Positions 7,378 to 17,020 of a DNA stretch of 64,000 nt are shown here, in pieces (the first letter of the stretch is position 1; the number at the start of each line of letters is the position of its first letter). The notes under the pieces were generated by a model. It saw nothing but the letters and a program-made list of their open reading frames with translations, ran no database searches and was not told where the DNA came from. The stretch is from Blattabacterium cuenoti (GTDB lineage: Bacteria > Bacteroidota > Bacteroidia > Flavobacteriales > Blattabacteriaceae): NCBI RefSeq assembly GCF_014251695.1, contig NZ_CP059195.1, positions 186,001 to 250,000 on the forward strand. Reading direction: 5' to 3'. Position numbers and translations under genes: made by a program.

Positions 7378-8979
7378 TCAAACTGCTGGATAATAGTATC
7401 GCATAGCTAGCTTTTTAAAATCAGATACTTGTGATTTTTCCCATTTCTTATCTTTAGAAAGTTCTTTAGCCATTAATGCAGCTACTCTAGGTGCTATATC
7501 TATAGCTTTTTTAGCATTTAAAAATAATAACCGGAACCTTCGAGCCAAAACATCTTCAATTGTTCTCGCCATTTCATAACGAACCATCCAAATTACTTCT
7601 GCTTCGGTATAATAATAAGAAGAAGAATCTTTTGAAATTAAGGGAATTCCCAATAATGGATTTTTCTCTATTAATTTTTTTATATGATATTCATCTTCTC
7701 CATATTTATTCCAATAATGATTTCTACTTCTATATAAAGAACAGGATCCATAAATTTTTAAATTCTTTGTCACAGAAGGTAATTTATTTAAGTTTCCTAT
7801 TTCTATAGCTTTATTTACAGTGTCTTCCGCCATTTTTCTATATGTAGTCCATTTTCCCCCTATAATGCTAATGAGTCCAGAAGAACTAATCATAAGTTTA
7901 TGAGATCTAGAAATATCTTTAGTTCTAGTAGAACAAGAATTATTGGGAAAAAAAAGAGGACGTAACCCAGAAAATGCACTTAATATATCACTTTTTTTTG
8001 TATGAAGTACAAAATATTTATTAAAAGTTTCTAATATAAAATCGATTTCCTCCTCTAAAGGTTTCGGTTCAATAACACTTTTTTCTAAAAAAGTATCTGT
8101 AGTTCCTACTAAAACATGATCGTACCATGGAACACAAAATAAGACTCTTCCATCTGACGTTTTTGGAATAACTATAGCATTTGAACTACTGAAAAAAGAT
8201 TTATCTAATACAATATGTGTTCCTTGACTAGGCTTTATCAAAATAGGACGCGCAGATTCATCCATTTTTGAAATAGAATCAGAAAAGACTCCAGTAGCGT
8301 TGATAACTATTTTGGAATAAATAGAATATTTTTTTTGAGTTTCAAGATCACAGGCCACAACTCCAGAAATTTTATTTCCAACTTTTTTTAGTAAACTTTT
8401 AACTTGAAAATAGTTTAATAAAATTCCACCTTTTTTAACACAAGTCTGAGCTAAATTGATAGCTAAACGTGCGTCATCAAACTGTCCATCATAATATAAA
8501 ATACCTCCTTTTAACTCTTTGCTTTTAATTTCTGGAAAATTTTTAATTATTTCATTTTTAGATAAAAATCTGGATTTTCCAAAACTTAAAGAACCGGATA
8601 GCCATTCATACAATTTTAACCCAGTCCAGTACATAATCGCTGTTTTCCAATTAAATACTGGAATAATAAATTTTTGTTTTTTTACTAAATGAGGAGCGTT
8701 TTGTAACAAAAAACCTCTTTCTCGTAATGCTTCATAAACTAATTTTATATCTCCTTTAGCTAAATATCGTATTCCTCCATGAACTAGTTTTGTACTACGA
8801 CTAGAAGTGGCTTTAGAAAAATCAGACTGTTCTAATAGAAGAGTTTTATACCCCCTGGAAGAAGAGTCTAAAGCTATACCTAATCCTGTAGCTCCTCCTC
8901 CAATAATAATAACATCCCAAATATTAACATTTTTTAAAATGTTTAAAAACCTATCTCTATTTAAAAAACCTTTCATCAT
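7378..8979 (-). CDS. glpD: FAD-dependent glycerol-3-phosphate dehydrogenase
   Basis: 533 residues. The Rossmann FAD motif DVIIIGGGATGLGIALDSSSRG is followed by the GlpD signature KLVHGGIRYL (about 64-73); a DAO-type substrate domain and the C-terminal DAO_C domain (from about residue 400) complete the enzyme. It oxidises glycerol 3-phosphate to dihydroxyacetone phosphate at the membrane and passes electrons to quinone, which links glycerol use to the respiratory chain ending in the cbb3 oxidase encoded at 49.6-55.8 kb. First gene of glpD-glpK-glpF; a TAATTTTG -7-like box lies about 60 nt upstream. Full length, no damage seen. Confidence 0.95.
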   Translation of the reverse strand: MMKGFLNRDRFLNILKNVNIWDVIIIGGGATGLGIALDSSSRGYKTLLLEQSDFSKATSSRSTKLVHGGIRYLAKGDIKLVYEALRERGFLLQNAPHLVKKQKFIIPVFNWKTAIMYWTGLKLYEWLSGSLSFGKSRFLSKNEIIKNFPEIKSKELKGGILYYDGQFDDARLAINLAQTCVKKGGILLNYFQVKSLLKKVGNKISGVVACDLETQKKYSIYSKIVINATGVFSDSISKMDESARPILIKPSQGTHIVLDKSFFSSSNAIVIPKTSDGRVLFCVPWYDHVLVGTTDTFLEKSVIEPKPLEEEIDFILETFNKYFVLHTKKSDILSAFSGLRPLFFPNNSCSTRTKDISRSHKLMISSSGLISIIGGKWTTYRKMAEDTVNKAIEIGNLNKLPSVTKNLKIYGSCSLYRSRNHYWNKYGEDEYHIKKLIEKNPLLGIPLISKDSSSYYYTEAEVIWMVRYEMARTIEDVLARRFRLLFLNAKKAIDIAPRVAALMAKELSKDKKWEKSQVSDFKKLAMRYYYPAV

Positions 8980-9041
8980 TTTTCATATCAAATTCCAAGC
9001 GGAATATCCATCCTATTGGGATTTTTAAAATATTAAATGAA

Positions 9042-9049
9042 CAAAATTA
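9042..9049 (-). promoter_or_regulatory. Candidate -7 box for the glp operon
   Basis: The minus strand reads TAATTTTG, a match to TAnnTTTG, 63 nt before the glpD start in the 105-nt ffh-glpD spacer. No TTG is found at the right distance upstream, so support is limited to one box. A small inverted repeat (ATTCC-GCTT-GGAAT, 8996-9009 region) lies between it and glpD. Confidence 0.3.
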
Positions 9050-9084
9050 AAAATATTTTTAATAAAAGAAAATTTTAATTAAAA

Positions 9085-10434
9085 TTAAACATTTTTTTCT
9101 TTGTTAATCATTTGATATATAAAATCTTTTACAATTTTTTTTCCTGAATGAGCATGAATTTTTTTCATCATTTTATTCATATCATGAAATTGTTTCAAAA
9201 AAAGATCTATATGACTCAACGTAATCCCAGATCCTTTAGATATTCTTTTTTTTCTTTTTATATCAGTGAGAATTTTGGGATTATTTCTTTCGTAAGGGGT
9301 CATAGAATGAATAATCGCTTCTATTTTTTTGAAAGAATCTTTTTGGTTACCATAAAAAGAAAAATATCTATCGATTCCAGGAATCATTGAAATAATATTT
9401 TTTATATTTCCTATTTTTTTAATTTTTTGAATTTGTTCTAATAAATCATTAAAATTAAAACGATTTTTTGAAATTTTGTGATAAATTTTTTTAGTTCTTT
9501 TTTCATCAAATTGTTCTTGTACTTTTTCTACTAAAGAAACTATATCACCCATCCCTAATATTCTATTAGCTATTCTGTCTGGATGAAAAACTTCCAAATC
9601 TTCTATTTTTTCTCCATTACTAATAAATTTTATAGGCCTACTCACTATACTAGATATGGTTATAGCAACACCCCCTCTACTATCTCCATCTAATTTTGTT
9701 ATTACAATACCATCAAAATTCAATATTTTTGAAAAAGATTGAGCCGTATTTATAGCATCTTGTCCTGTCATAGCATCAACAACAAATAAAACTTCATCTG
9801 GTTTAGAATATTGATAAATTTTTTTTATTTCTTCCATCATGATTTCATTTATTGCTAACCTTCCAGCTGTATCAATAATAATTACATTTTTATTATTTTT
9901 ATAAGCATAAAAAATAGATTTTTCCACTATTTCTATAACATTTTTACTTTCTTTTAAAGAAAAAACAGGAATATTAACTTTTTCCGCAATCAATTCAAGC
10001 TGATTAATAGCTGCAGGACGATGAATATCTGCAGCAACTAATAAAGGAAATTTATTTTTTTTTCTTAAAAAAAAAGCAAGTTTAGAGGAAAAAGAAGTTT
10101 TTCCACTTCCCTGTAATCCACAAATTAAAACAATAGAAGGACTCTTAGAAAGATTTATTTCTCTATTTTTTTCTCCCATAAGAGAAACTAATTCATCATA
10201 TACTATTTTTGTAATTAATTGTTTTGGATTTAAAGAATTCAGTACTTTTTTTCCAATAGATTTTTCTTTAACTTTTTGAATAAAATTTTTAACTATTTTA
10301 TAATTAACATCTGCATCAACAAGTGCCCGTCCAATTTCTTTTAGAGAAGATGCTATATTAGTTTCCGTTATTATATTTTCCCCCTTCAAAATATGAAGAG
10401 CTTCAGATAATTTATTTTGTAAATGTTCAAACAT
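9085..10434 (-). CDS. ffh: Signal recognition particle protein Ffh
   Basis: 449 residues, NG GTPase domain plus M domain. Residues of the N domain start at MFEHLQNKLSEALHILKG; the G domain has GLQGSGKTSFSSKLA (P loop), DTAGR, and TKLDGDSRGG (G4/closing loop). The M domain with KKRISKGSGITLSHIDLFLKQF, which binds 4.5S RNA, is complete, followed by a Met/Lys-rich tail. With 4.5S RNA and FtsY it targets membrane proteins to the Sec translocon. It follows argS after 15 nt. No 4.5S RNA gene is visible in the window. Confidence 0.97.
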   Translation of the reverse strand: MFEHLQNKLSEALHILKGENIITETNIASSLKEIGRALVDADVNYKIVKNFIQKVKEKSIGKKVLNSLNPKQLITKIVYDELVSLMGEKNREINLSKSPSIVLICGLQGSGKTSFSSKLAFFLRKKNKFPLLVAADIHRPAAINQLELIAEKVNIPVFSLKESKNVIEIVEKSIFYAYKNNKNVIIIDTAGRLAINEIMMEEIKKIYQYSKPDEVLFVVDAMTGQDAINTAQSFSKILNFDGIVITKLDGDSRGGVAITISSIVSRPIKFISNGEKIEDLEVFHPDRIANRILGMGDIVSLVEKVQEQFDEKRTKKIYHKISKNRFNFNDLLEQIQKIKKIGNIKNIISMIPGIDRYFSFYGNQKDSFKKIEAIIHSMTPYERNNPKILTDIKRKKRISKGSGITLSHIDLFLKQFHDMNKMMKKIHAHSGKKIVKDFIYQMINKEKNV

Positions 10435-10449
10435 AAGTATATATTTTTT

Positions 10450-12207
10450 TTACATACGATCAAGCATTTTAATTCCTAATAAATTCATTCCAGATTTTAA
10501 AACATTTCCTGTTATATGAATAATATTCATGTTCATATTACTATGAATTACGTTTAAAGGATCTATTAATTTTTTATTTTGGTAAAGATGATTAAAAGTT
10601 TTAGAAACTTCATAAATATAATTCGCTATTAAAGAAGGATTTAAGTGTATTACTGATTTTTTTAATATTAATGGATATTTTTTAAGAATTTTGATCATAT
10701 TTTTTTCATGTTCATCAAATTTTATATTTGACCAATAATAATTCATAAATGAACATAATTTGAAAAATTTTTGTTCCAAAGAACGAATTCTCGAATAAGT
10801 GTATTGAATATATGTTCCTGTTTTTCCTTTAAAATCTATAGATTTTTTAGGATAAAAAATTATTTTTTTTTTGGGATCTGTTTTAATAAAATAATATTTT
10901 AAAGCTCCTAATCCTATGATTTCAGCATATTCTTCTTGTTTTTCTTTTTTTATAAATTTTTTTTCAAAATTTTTTTTTACAATAGAAGACATTTCTAAAA
11001 TGAGACTATCAGCATCTACAACATTTCCTTCCCTAGATTTCATCCTCCCACTTGGTAAATATACCATTTCATAAGATAAATGAAACAATTTATTTACCCA
11101 TATATATCCTAAACGTTTTAATACATTAAAAAGAACTTGAAAATGATAATCTTGCTCTTTCCCTACAATGTATATGATTTGGTCTACATTGTATTTTTTA
11201 AAACGCTCTACAGCTGTTCCTATATCCTGAGTAATGTATACGGAAGTTTGATCCGATCGTAATAAAAGTTTTTGATTAAAACCTTCCTTCATTAAATCAA
11301 TCCAAATAGATCCATCTTTTTTTTGAAAAAAAATTCCTTCTTTAAGACCTTTTTTGACAATTTTTTTTCCAATTTCATAAATATCACTTTCATACTCTAT
11401 TTTATCAAAAGTAATATCCAATTTTTTATAAGTTTCTTCAAAGCCATTATAAACCCATTGATTCATTTTTTTCCAAGTATTTCGAATAACAGGATCTCCA
11501 ATTTCCCATTTTTTCAATAATTCTCTAGCTTGATTCAATATTGAAGATTCAACATATTTATAATTTTTTTTAGATAATTCTTTAGTTTCTTTATGATAAA
11601 TACTATCAAATAAACTATAATATTTTCCTACAAAATGATCTCCTTTAATTTTAACACTATCAGGTGTTTTTCCTTTTCCAAACTTGTTCCAAGCTATCAT
11701 AGATTTACATATATGGATTCCCCTATCATTAATAATTTGAATTTTTATTATTTCATGACCCACCATTTTTAATATATTAGCTATTGATGATCCAATAAGA
11801 CTATTTCTAATATGGCCTAAATGAAGGGGTTTATTGGTATTGGGAGAAGAATATTCTATCATTATTTTTTTAGAAGGATATTTTAAATTATAAAAATTTG
11901 TATTTAACATTTCTTTCAGAAGATAAATATAATAATCATCTTCAAAAATAAAATTTAAAAAACCTTTAATAATAGAAAACTGAATCAGTCCTTTTAATTT
12001 ATTTTTTACATAATTTCCTATATCTTTTCCTATTTTTTCTGTAGGTTTTTTTAATTTTTTTGATAAAGGAAATAAAATTAAAGTAATATCCCCTGGATAT
12101 TCTTTTTTAGTATTTTGAAAATCTAATTCAGGATAAGATTCCAGTTTATATAAAAAAAATATGGATTCTATGACTATTTTCTCTATAGATTTAAAATAAT
12201 CATTCAT
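10450..12207 (-). CDS. argS: Arginyl-tRNA synthetase
   Basis: Class I synthetase of about 585 residues. The HIGH equivalent is SSPNTNKPLHLGHIRNS and the KMSKS region is GRMKSREGNVVDADSL; the C-terminal DALR anticodon-binding domain ends near MNLLGIKMLDRM. An in-frame ATG at 12258 would overlap ilvE by 31 nt and add a 17-residue tail with no family similarity; I choose ATG 12207 (MNDYFKSIEKIV), which removes the overlap and matches the usual start of the N-terminal Add1 domain. It lies 20 nt downstream of ilvE. Confidence 0.95.
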   Translation of the reverse strand: MNDYFKSIEKIVIESIFFLYKLESYPELDFQNTKKEYPGDITLILFPLSKKLKKPTEKIGKDIGNYVKNKLKGLIQFSIIKGFLNFIFEDDYYIYLLKEMLNTNFYNLKYPSKKIMIEYSSPNTNKPLHLGHIRNSLIGSSIANILKMVGHEIIKIQIINDRGIHICKSMIAWNKFGKGKTPDSVKIKGDHFVGKYYSLFDSIYHKETKELSKKNYKYVESSILNQARELLKKWEIGDPVIRNTWKKMNQWVYNGFEETYKKLDITFDKIEYESDIYEIGKKIVKKGLKEGIFFQKKDGSIWIDLMKEGFNQKLLLRSDQTSVYITQDIGTAVERFKKYNVDQIIYIVGKEQDYHFQVLFNVLKRLGYIWVNKLFHLSYEMVYLPSGRMKSREGNVVDADSLILEMSSIVKKNFEKKFIKKEKQEEYAEIIGLGALKYYFIKTDPKKKIIFYPKKSIDFKGKTGTYIQYTYSRIRSLEQKFFKLCSFMNYYWSNIKFDEHEKNMIKILKKYPLILKKSVIHLNPSLIANYIYEVSKTFNHLYQNKKLIDPLNVIHSNMNMNIIHITGNVLKSGMNLLGIKMLDRM

Positions 12208-12227
12208 AGATAATTTAGAATGATTTT

Positions 12228-13289
12228 TCACAAAAATCTTTTTAATTGTACTCTCCATCCGAAAGGATCTTCTGATAGATTATGTTGTATATCTAATAAT
12301 CTTTTTTTTAGATAAAAAGATATTCTTTTTTTTTCTTCAATATCAGGCAAATAAAAATCATCTTCTTTATAGCTAATTGTTTTGAAATAATTTATAACAG
12401 CTGCAGTTCCACAACCAAAAGCTTCTTTCAATTCACCTGTTTTCAATCCTTTTATAATTTCTGAAACGCTTAAATTTCGTTCTTCGACGAAGATCCCCTC
12501 TTTTTTAGCTAAAGAAAGAATACTTTTGCAGGTAATTCCACTTAATATATTATCATTTGCTTTTGGAGTAATAAGTTTATTATTTAAATAAAAAAAAACA
12601 TTCATAGTGCCAGATTCTTCTATTATTGTGTGAGTAGAAGAATCCGTCCATAATATTTGATCAAAACCTTTTTCGTTAGCTAGTCGAGTAGGATAAAAAG
12701 AAGAAGCATAATTACCAGCAGCTTTAGTAAATCCTACTCCTCCTGATGCAGAACGGCTATATTTTTCTTCTATTTTAATTTTTAATGGATTTTTGTAATA
12801 GGTATCTGCAGGAGTCGATATAATTATAAACATATAATTTTTAGAAGGTTGAGCTGATAAAACTCCACTGGTAGCAATGATAAAAGGACGAATATATAAA
12901 GATTGTCCATAATTTTTTGGGATCCAATTTCTATCTATATCTATTAATTTTTTTAATCCATTCATAAAAATTTTTTCTGGGATAGGCGGTATTTCTAAAC
13001 GAATAGCAGATCTATTTATTCTTTTAAAATTTTCTTTTGGACGAAATAAAAAAACTTCTTCATTTTTATCTTTGTAAGCTTTCATTCCTTCAAAAACAGC
13101 TTGACCATAATGAAAGACAAGAGATACAGGAGATAATATTATATTTCCAAAAGGCTTAATAATAGAATTTTTCCATTCTTCATTTTCGAATTCACAACAA
13201 AACATATGGTCAGAATACTGATTACCAAAGATAATATTATTGAAATCCATTTCTACAATCCTAGATTGTATTATTTTTTCTATTTTCAT
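12228..13289 (-). CDS. ilvE: Branched-chain amino acid aminotransferase
   Basis: 353 residues, fold-type IV PLP enzyme of the longer (BCAT group) form. GGVGFTKAAGNYASSF carries the PLP lysine; LVFHYGQAVFEGMKAYK and EESGTMNVFFYL are also diagnostic. It performs the last step of valine, leucine and isoleucine synthesis and the first step of their breakdown. The upstream neighbour (36 nt) is a fused branched-chain-type 2-oxoacid dehydrogenase E1, so the pair can also convert branched amino acids to acyl-CoA primers, for instance for branched fatty acids (inference). Confidence 0.95.
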   Translation of the reverse strand: MKIEKIIQSRIVEMDFNNIIFGNQYSDHMFCCEFENEEWKNSIIKPFGNIILSPVSLVFHYGQAVFEGMKAYKDKNEEVFLFRPKENFKRINRSAIRLEIPPIPEKIFMNGLKKLIDIDRNWIPKNYGQSLYIRPFIIATSGVLSAQPSKNYMFIIISTPADTYYKNPLKIKIEEKYSRSASGGVGFTKAAGNYASSFYPTRLANEKGFDQILWTDSSTHTIIEESGTMNVFFYLNNKLITPKANDNILSGITCKSILSLAKKEGIFVEERNLSVSEIIKGLKTGELKEAFGCGTAAVINYFKTISYKEDDFYLPDIEEKKRISFYLKKRLLDIQHNLSEDPFGWRVQLKRFL

Positions 13290-13325
13290 AAATAAAAAAA
13301 CATTAATAAAAATAAAACAAATATA

Positions 13326-15797
13326 TTATTTAAAATACTTAGTATTCAAACTATCATTCATTATTTTTAATACTTTTTCTACAATATTTTCAACAGAAGG
13401 TTTCGAGAAATAATCTCCATCTGATCCATAAGGGGGACGATGTTCTTGAGCTGTCATCGTTACAGGCGGACTATCTAAATAATAGTATCCATTTTGTTCT
13501 TCTAATATTTTCTGTAGAATATAAGCTGAAGATCCTCCTGGAACATCTTCATCTATAATCAATAATCTGTTTGTTTTTTGTAAACTTTTAACAATATCTT
13601 TTTGTAAATCAAAGGGTAATAAAGATTGAATATCGATTATTTCAGGATCTATATTAAGATTATATAATTCTTCTGCTGCCTCATTGACAATTCTCCATGT
13701 AGAACCGTAAGTAACTATAGTAATGTCTTTCCCTATTCTTGTTTTTTCTACTATTCCAATAGGAGTTCTAAATAAACCTAAGTTTTTTGGTAATTTTTCT
13801 TTTATTCTGTATCCATTAAGACATTCAATAACTAGAGCAGGATCATCACCAGACAATAAAGTGTTGTAAAAGCCAGCAGCTTTGACCATATTTCTTGGAA
13901 CGAGTACCAAAATCCCTCTCAAATAATTAATAATTCCACCCATTGGGGAACCAGAATGCCATATTCCTTCCAAACGATGTCCTCTAGTTCTAATAATAAC
14001 AGGAGCTTTTTGTCCTCCTTTTGTCCTGTATTGTAAACAAGCTAGATCATCACTCATAATTTGTAAAGCATACAAAATATAATCTAAATATTGAATTTCA
14101 ACTATAGGACGAAGCCCTCGCATCGCAAGACCTATTCCTTGTCCTAGGATAGTAGATTCACGGATTCCTGTATCAAAAATACGAATTTTACCATATTTTT
14201 TTTGTAATCCCTCCAATCCTTGATTAACATCCCCCATTTTTCCTACATCCTCTCCAAAAATTAAAAGATCCGGATGTAATTCCAACAATTTATCAAAATT
14301 TTCTCTTAATACAATTCTTCCATCTACTTCATAGTTATTATTATATACAGGAAAAATTTCTGTTATTTTTACAGAAGCTTTTTCAGAAATACTATATAAA
14401 TGAGAAGAATAATTTTTTTGTTCTTCATCATATTTTTTTTTTATCCATTCTATTAGACAATATTTTGTATCAAATTTAATTTCTGATAAAAGATATAATA
14501 CTTTTCTAGCAATCCGAAATATTGCTTTTTTTGTAGGATAATTTTTAGTTCCATCATGTAATTCTTTTATATATTTTTTAACATATTTATTGATCCATTT
14601 ATTTTCTGCATAATTATCTTGCATTTTATATAAAAAATTTACAACTTCATTTTTAATTTGATTAATAGGGGTTAAAAATGATTTCCAAGCTTTTTCTTTT
14701 TCATTTGTTACATATTCTTTAGCTTCTATATCTATTTTATCTAAAAAATTAACATTGGCTATTTTACGATAATCTTTTTTATTAATTCTAAATTTAAAAT
14801 TTAGAATCCAATCTCTAAATTTTTTGATACCATCATTATTCATTTCCCATTCTAAACGTGCTTTTGATTTATATCTTTCATGTGAAGAGGAAGTAGAATG
14901 GCCTTGGGGTTGTGTTAAATTTGTTACATGTATTATAACGGGAACATGTTCATTCCTAGCTATTTTATCTGCTTTAATATATGTTTTTGTGAGATCTATA
15001 TAATTAGATCCATTTACTCGAATAATCTCTATTCCTTTTTCTTTTTTATTTCTATGAAAACCAGATAAAATATCGCTAATATTTTGTTTTGAAAATTGAT
15101 ATTTATTCGGAACAGATATTCCATACTCATCATCCCAAATAGAAAGTATAATCGGAATTTGTAGAACTGAAGCAGCATTCAATGTTTCCCAAAATAAACC
15201 TTCAGAAATACTAGCATTCCCAATGGTTCCAAATGCTACTTCATTTCCATTATGAGAAAACATTTTATGTGTATTTTTTAAATTTTTTAATTCTTTATAA
15301 ATTTTAGAAGCCTGAGCTAACCCTAACAATCTAGGCATTTGAGCTGCACTAGAAGAAATATCCGCACTAGAATTTTTTTGTTTTATAAGATTTTTCCAAT
15401 TTCCATCTTCATTTAAAAAACGTGTTCCAAAATGTGCAGTCATCATTCTTCCCGACGAAACAGGCTCTGCTACTAAATCTGAATGTGCGTATAATTGAGA
15501 AAAAAAATTCTTAACAGTTAAAACTCCAATCGCCATCATAAACGTTTGATCCCGATAATATCCAGATCGATAATCTCCATTCTTGAAAACTTTTGCCATA
15601 GCTAATTGAGGAATTTCTTTTCCATCTCCAAATATCCCAAATTTCGCTCTTCCATTTAAAACTTCTTTTCGACCTAGAATGCTAGTTTCACGACTAATTC
15701 GTGCTAATTTATAATCATTTAAAACCATTTTTTGAAATGAATCAAAATCAAAATAGATTTCTTCATCATCAATATATTGTTGATTGTGAAAATTCAT
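13326..15797 (-). CDS. Fused alpha/beta E1 of a 2-oxoacid (branched-chain type) dehydrogenase
   Basis: 823 residues. The N-terminal half is the E1-alpha thiamine-diphosphate domain (YYRDQTFMMAIGVL, SSADISSSAAQMPRLLGLAQA, FGTIGNASISEGLFWETLN, WDDEYGISVPN). The C-terminal half from about residue 480 is E1-beta (LIFGEDVGKMGDVNQGL, FDTGIRESTILGQGIGLAMRG, QYRTKGGQKAPVIIRTRG). A fused E1 of this size is common in Bacteroidota and is usually assigned to 2-oxoisovalerate dehydrogenase. It makes acyl-CoA together with E2 and E3 encoded elsewhere. In the alpha half the ThDP motif reads GN instead of GD at the usual metal-binding Asp (codon 15216-15218). Substrate range is inferred from ilvE next door. 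Confidence 0.85.
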   Translation of the reverse strand: MNFHNQQYIDDEEIYFDFDSFQKMVLNDYKLARISRETSILGRKEVLNGRAKFGIFGDGKEIPQLAMAKVFKNGDYRSGYYRDQTFMMAIGVLTVKNFFSQLYAHSDLVAEPVSSGRMMTAHFGTRFLNEDGNWKNLIKQKNSSADISSSAAQMPRLLGLAQASKIYKELKNLKNTHKMFSHNGNEVAFGTIGNASISEGLFWETLNAASVLQIPIILSIWDDEYGISVPNKYQFSKQNISDILSGFHRNKKEKGIEIIRVNGSNYIDLTKTYIKADKIARNEHVPVIIHVTNLTQPQGHSTSSSHERYKSKARLEWEMNNDGIKKFRDWILNFKFRINKKDYRKIANVNFLDKIDIEAKEYVTNEKEKAWKSFLTPINQIKNEVVNFLYKMQDNYAENKWINKYVKKYIKELHDGTKNYPTKKAIFRIARKVLYLLSEIKFDTKYCLIEWIKKKYDEEQKNYSSHLYSISEKASVKITEIFPVYNNNYEVDGRIVLRENFDKLLELHPDLLIFGEDVGKMGDVNQGLEGLQKKYGKIRIFDTGIRESTILGQGIGLAMRGLRPIVEIQYLDYILYALQIMSDDLACLQYRTKGGQKAPVIIRTRGHRLEGIWHSGSPMGGIINYLRGILVLVPRNMVKAAGFYNTLLSGDDPALVIECLNGYRIKEKLPKNLGLFRTPIGIVEKTRIGKDITIVTYGSTWRIVNEAAEELYNLNIDPEIIDIQSLLPFDLQKDIVKSLQKTNRLLIIDEDVPGGSSAYILQKILEEQNGYYYLDSPPVTMTAQEHRPPYGSDGDYFSKPSVENIVEKVLKIMNDSLNTKYFK

Positions 15798-15898
15798 AAA
15801 TTTTCATTTTTTACATGAAAATACAGGAATTTTCATTTATGAAATTCTTTATTTAATTTTAAATGTTTTTCAAGATAATAAAGACTATGATAGATCAT

Positions 15899-16318
15899 AT
15901 GTTTGGAAATATTACTCTTTCTATTATAAAGCCAGACGCGGTGAAAAAAGGATATGTAACTCCTATATTATCTAAAATAGTTCATGCAGGATTTCACATT
16001 ATAGCGCTAAAAATGACAGAACTTTCCCCAAAATTAGCTACAAAATTTTATGCAGAACATAAAAAAAAGTTATTTTTTGAATCGTTAGTAAAATTTATGT
16101 CTTCTGGGCCAATTGTATCTGTAATATTAGAAAAAGAAAATGCCGTAAAAGATTTTAGAATATTAATTGGAAATACAAATCCAGTACACGCAAAAAAAGG
16201 GACTATACGAAACTTATATGCAACCTCTTTAGAAGAAAACGCTATACATGGATCCGATACTAATAAAAATGCTTTTAAAGAATGTTTGTTTTATTTTTCT
16301 AATAGAGAAATTTTTTAA
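15899..16318 (+). CDS. ndk: Nucleoside diphosphate kinase
   Basis: 139 residues from the ATG at 15899 (MFGNITLSIIKPDAVKKGY), the usual length; longer in-frame starts at 15863 and 15890 only add residues outside the fold. LSIIKPDAVKKG and the active-site His in NAIHGSDTNKNA are present, as are the nucleotide-binding TNPVHAKKGTIR residues. It exchanges phosphate between NTPs and NDPs. Divergent from the fused E1 gene; followed by lemA after 31 nt. Confidence 0.96.
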   Translation: MFGNITLSIIKPDAVKKGYVTPILSKIVHAGFHIIALKMTELSPKLATKFYAEHKKKLFFESLVKFMSSGPIVSVILEKENAVKDFRILIGNTNPVHAKKGTIRNLYATSLEENAIHGSDTNKNAFKECLFYFSNREIF

Positions 16319-16349
16319 AAAATTTGTAATTAATAAAATTTTTTCTCAT

Positions 16350-16952
16350 ATGAAAAAAAATTTTCTGATATCTATTTTTTCCATTTTTATTTTTATATCT
16401 GTAACCATGTTATGGATAGCTAATACATACAATAACCTAGTTAAACTTAATGAAAATATTAAAACACAATGGGGACAAGTAGAAAATGTTTATCAACGTA
16501 GAGTTGACTTAATTCCAAATTTGGTAAATACAGTAAAAGGATCTGCTAATTTTGAAAAAAATACATTAAGTCAAATAATAGAAGCTAGAGCAAAAGCTAC
16601 TTCTATTTCTATAAATACAAATGATTTAAATCAAAATCAAATCAATAAATTTCAACAAGTACAAGATCACTTAAATAAGACTGTCAGTAAATTATTATTT
16701 ATTGTGGAAAATTATCCTAATCTTAGATCAACAAAAAATTTTTATGAATTACAAAATCAATTAGAAGGAACAGAAAATCGTATCAGTGTAGAAAGAAACC
16801 GTTTTAATGAAAAAGTAAATAATTTTAATACTTATAGAAACCAATTTCCAAAAATTATAATTGCAAACTTTTTTTATCAATTTAAAGAAAAAGGATATTT
16901 CCAATCTCAAATAGGATCAAAAAAACCTCCAATTATAGATTTTTCGAATTAA
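16350..16952 (+). CDS. LemA family protein
   Basis: 200 residues from the ATG at 16350; a longer frame opening at 16248 would lie inside ndk and is rejected. A single N-terminal membrane anchor (about 5-22) is followed by the helical LemA domain: YNNLVKLNENIKTQWGQVENVYQRRVDLIPNLVNTVKG is split here as LNENIKTQWGQVENVYQRR and DLIPNLVNTVKG, both highly characteristic. Function of LemA is not established. In many Bacteroidota lemA is followed by genes for TPM-domain proteins, as here, which suggests that the two products work together at the cell envelope. Confidence 0.9.
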   Translation: MKKNFLISIFSIFIFISVTMLWIANTYNNLVKLNENIKTQWGQVENVYQRRVDLIPNLVNTVKGSANFEKNTLSQIIEARAKATSISINTNDLNQNQINKFQQVQDHLNKTVSKLLFIVENYPNLRSTKNFYELQNQLEGTENRISVERNRFNEKVNNFNTYRNQFPKIIIANFFYQFKEKGYFQSQIGSKKPPIIDFSN

Positions 16953-17020
16953 GTTAATTATATTCTCATTTATATGAAATGGGATAGGATAGAAAAAAAA
17001 AGGATCCATTCAAAAAAATT

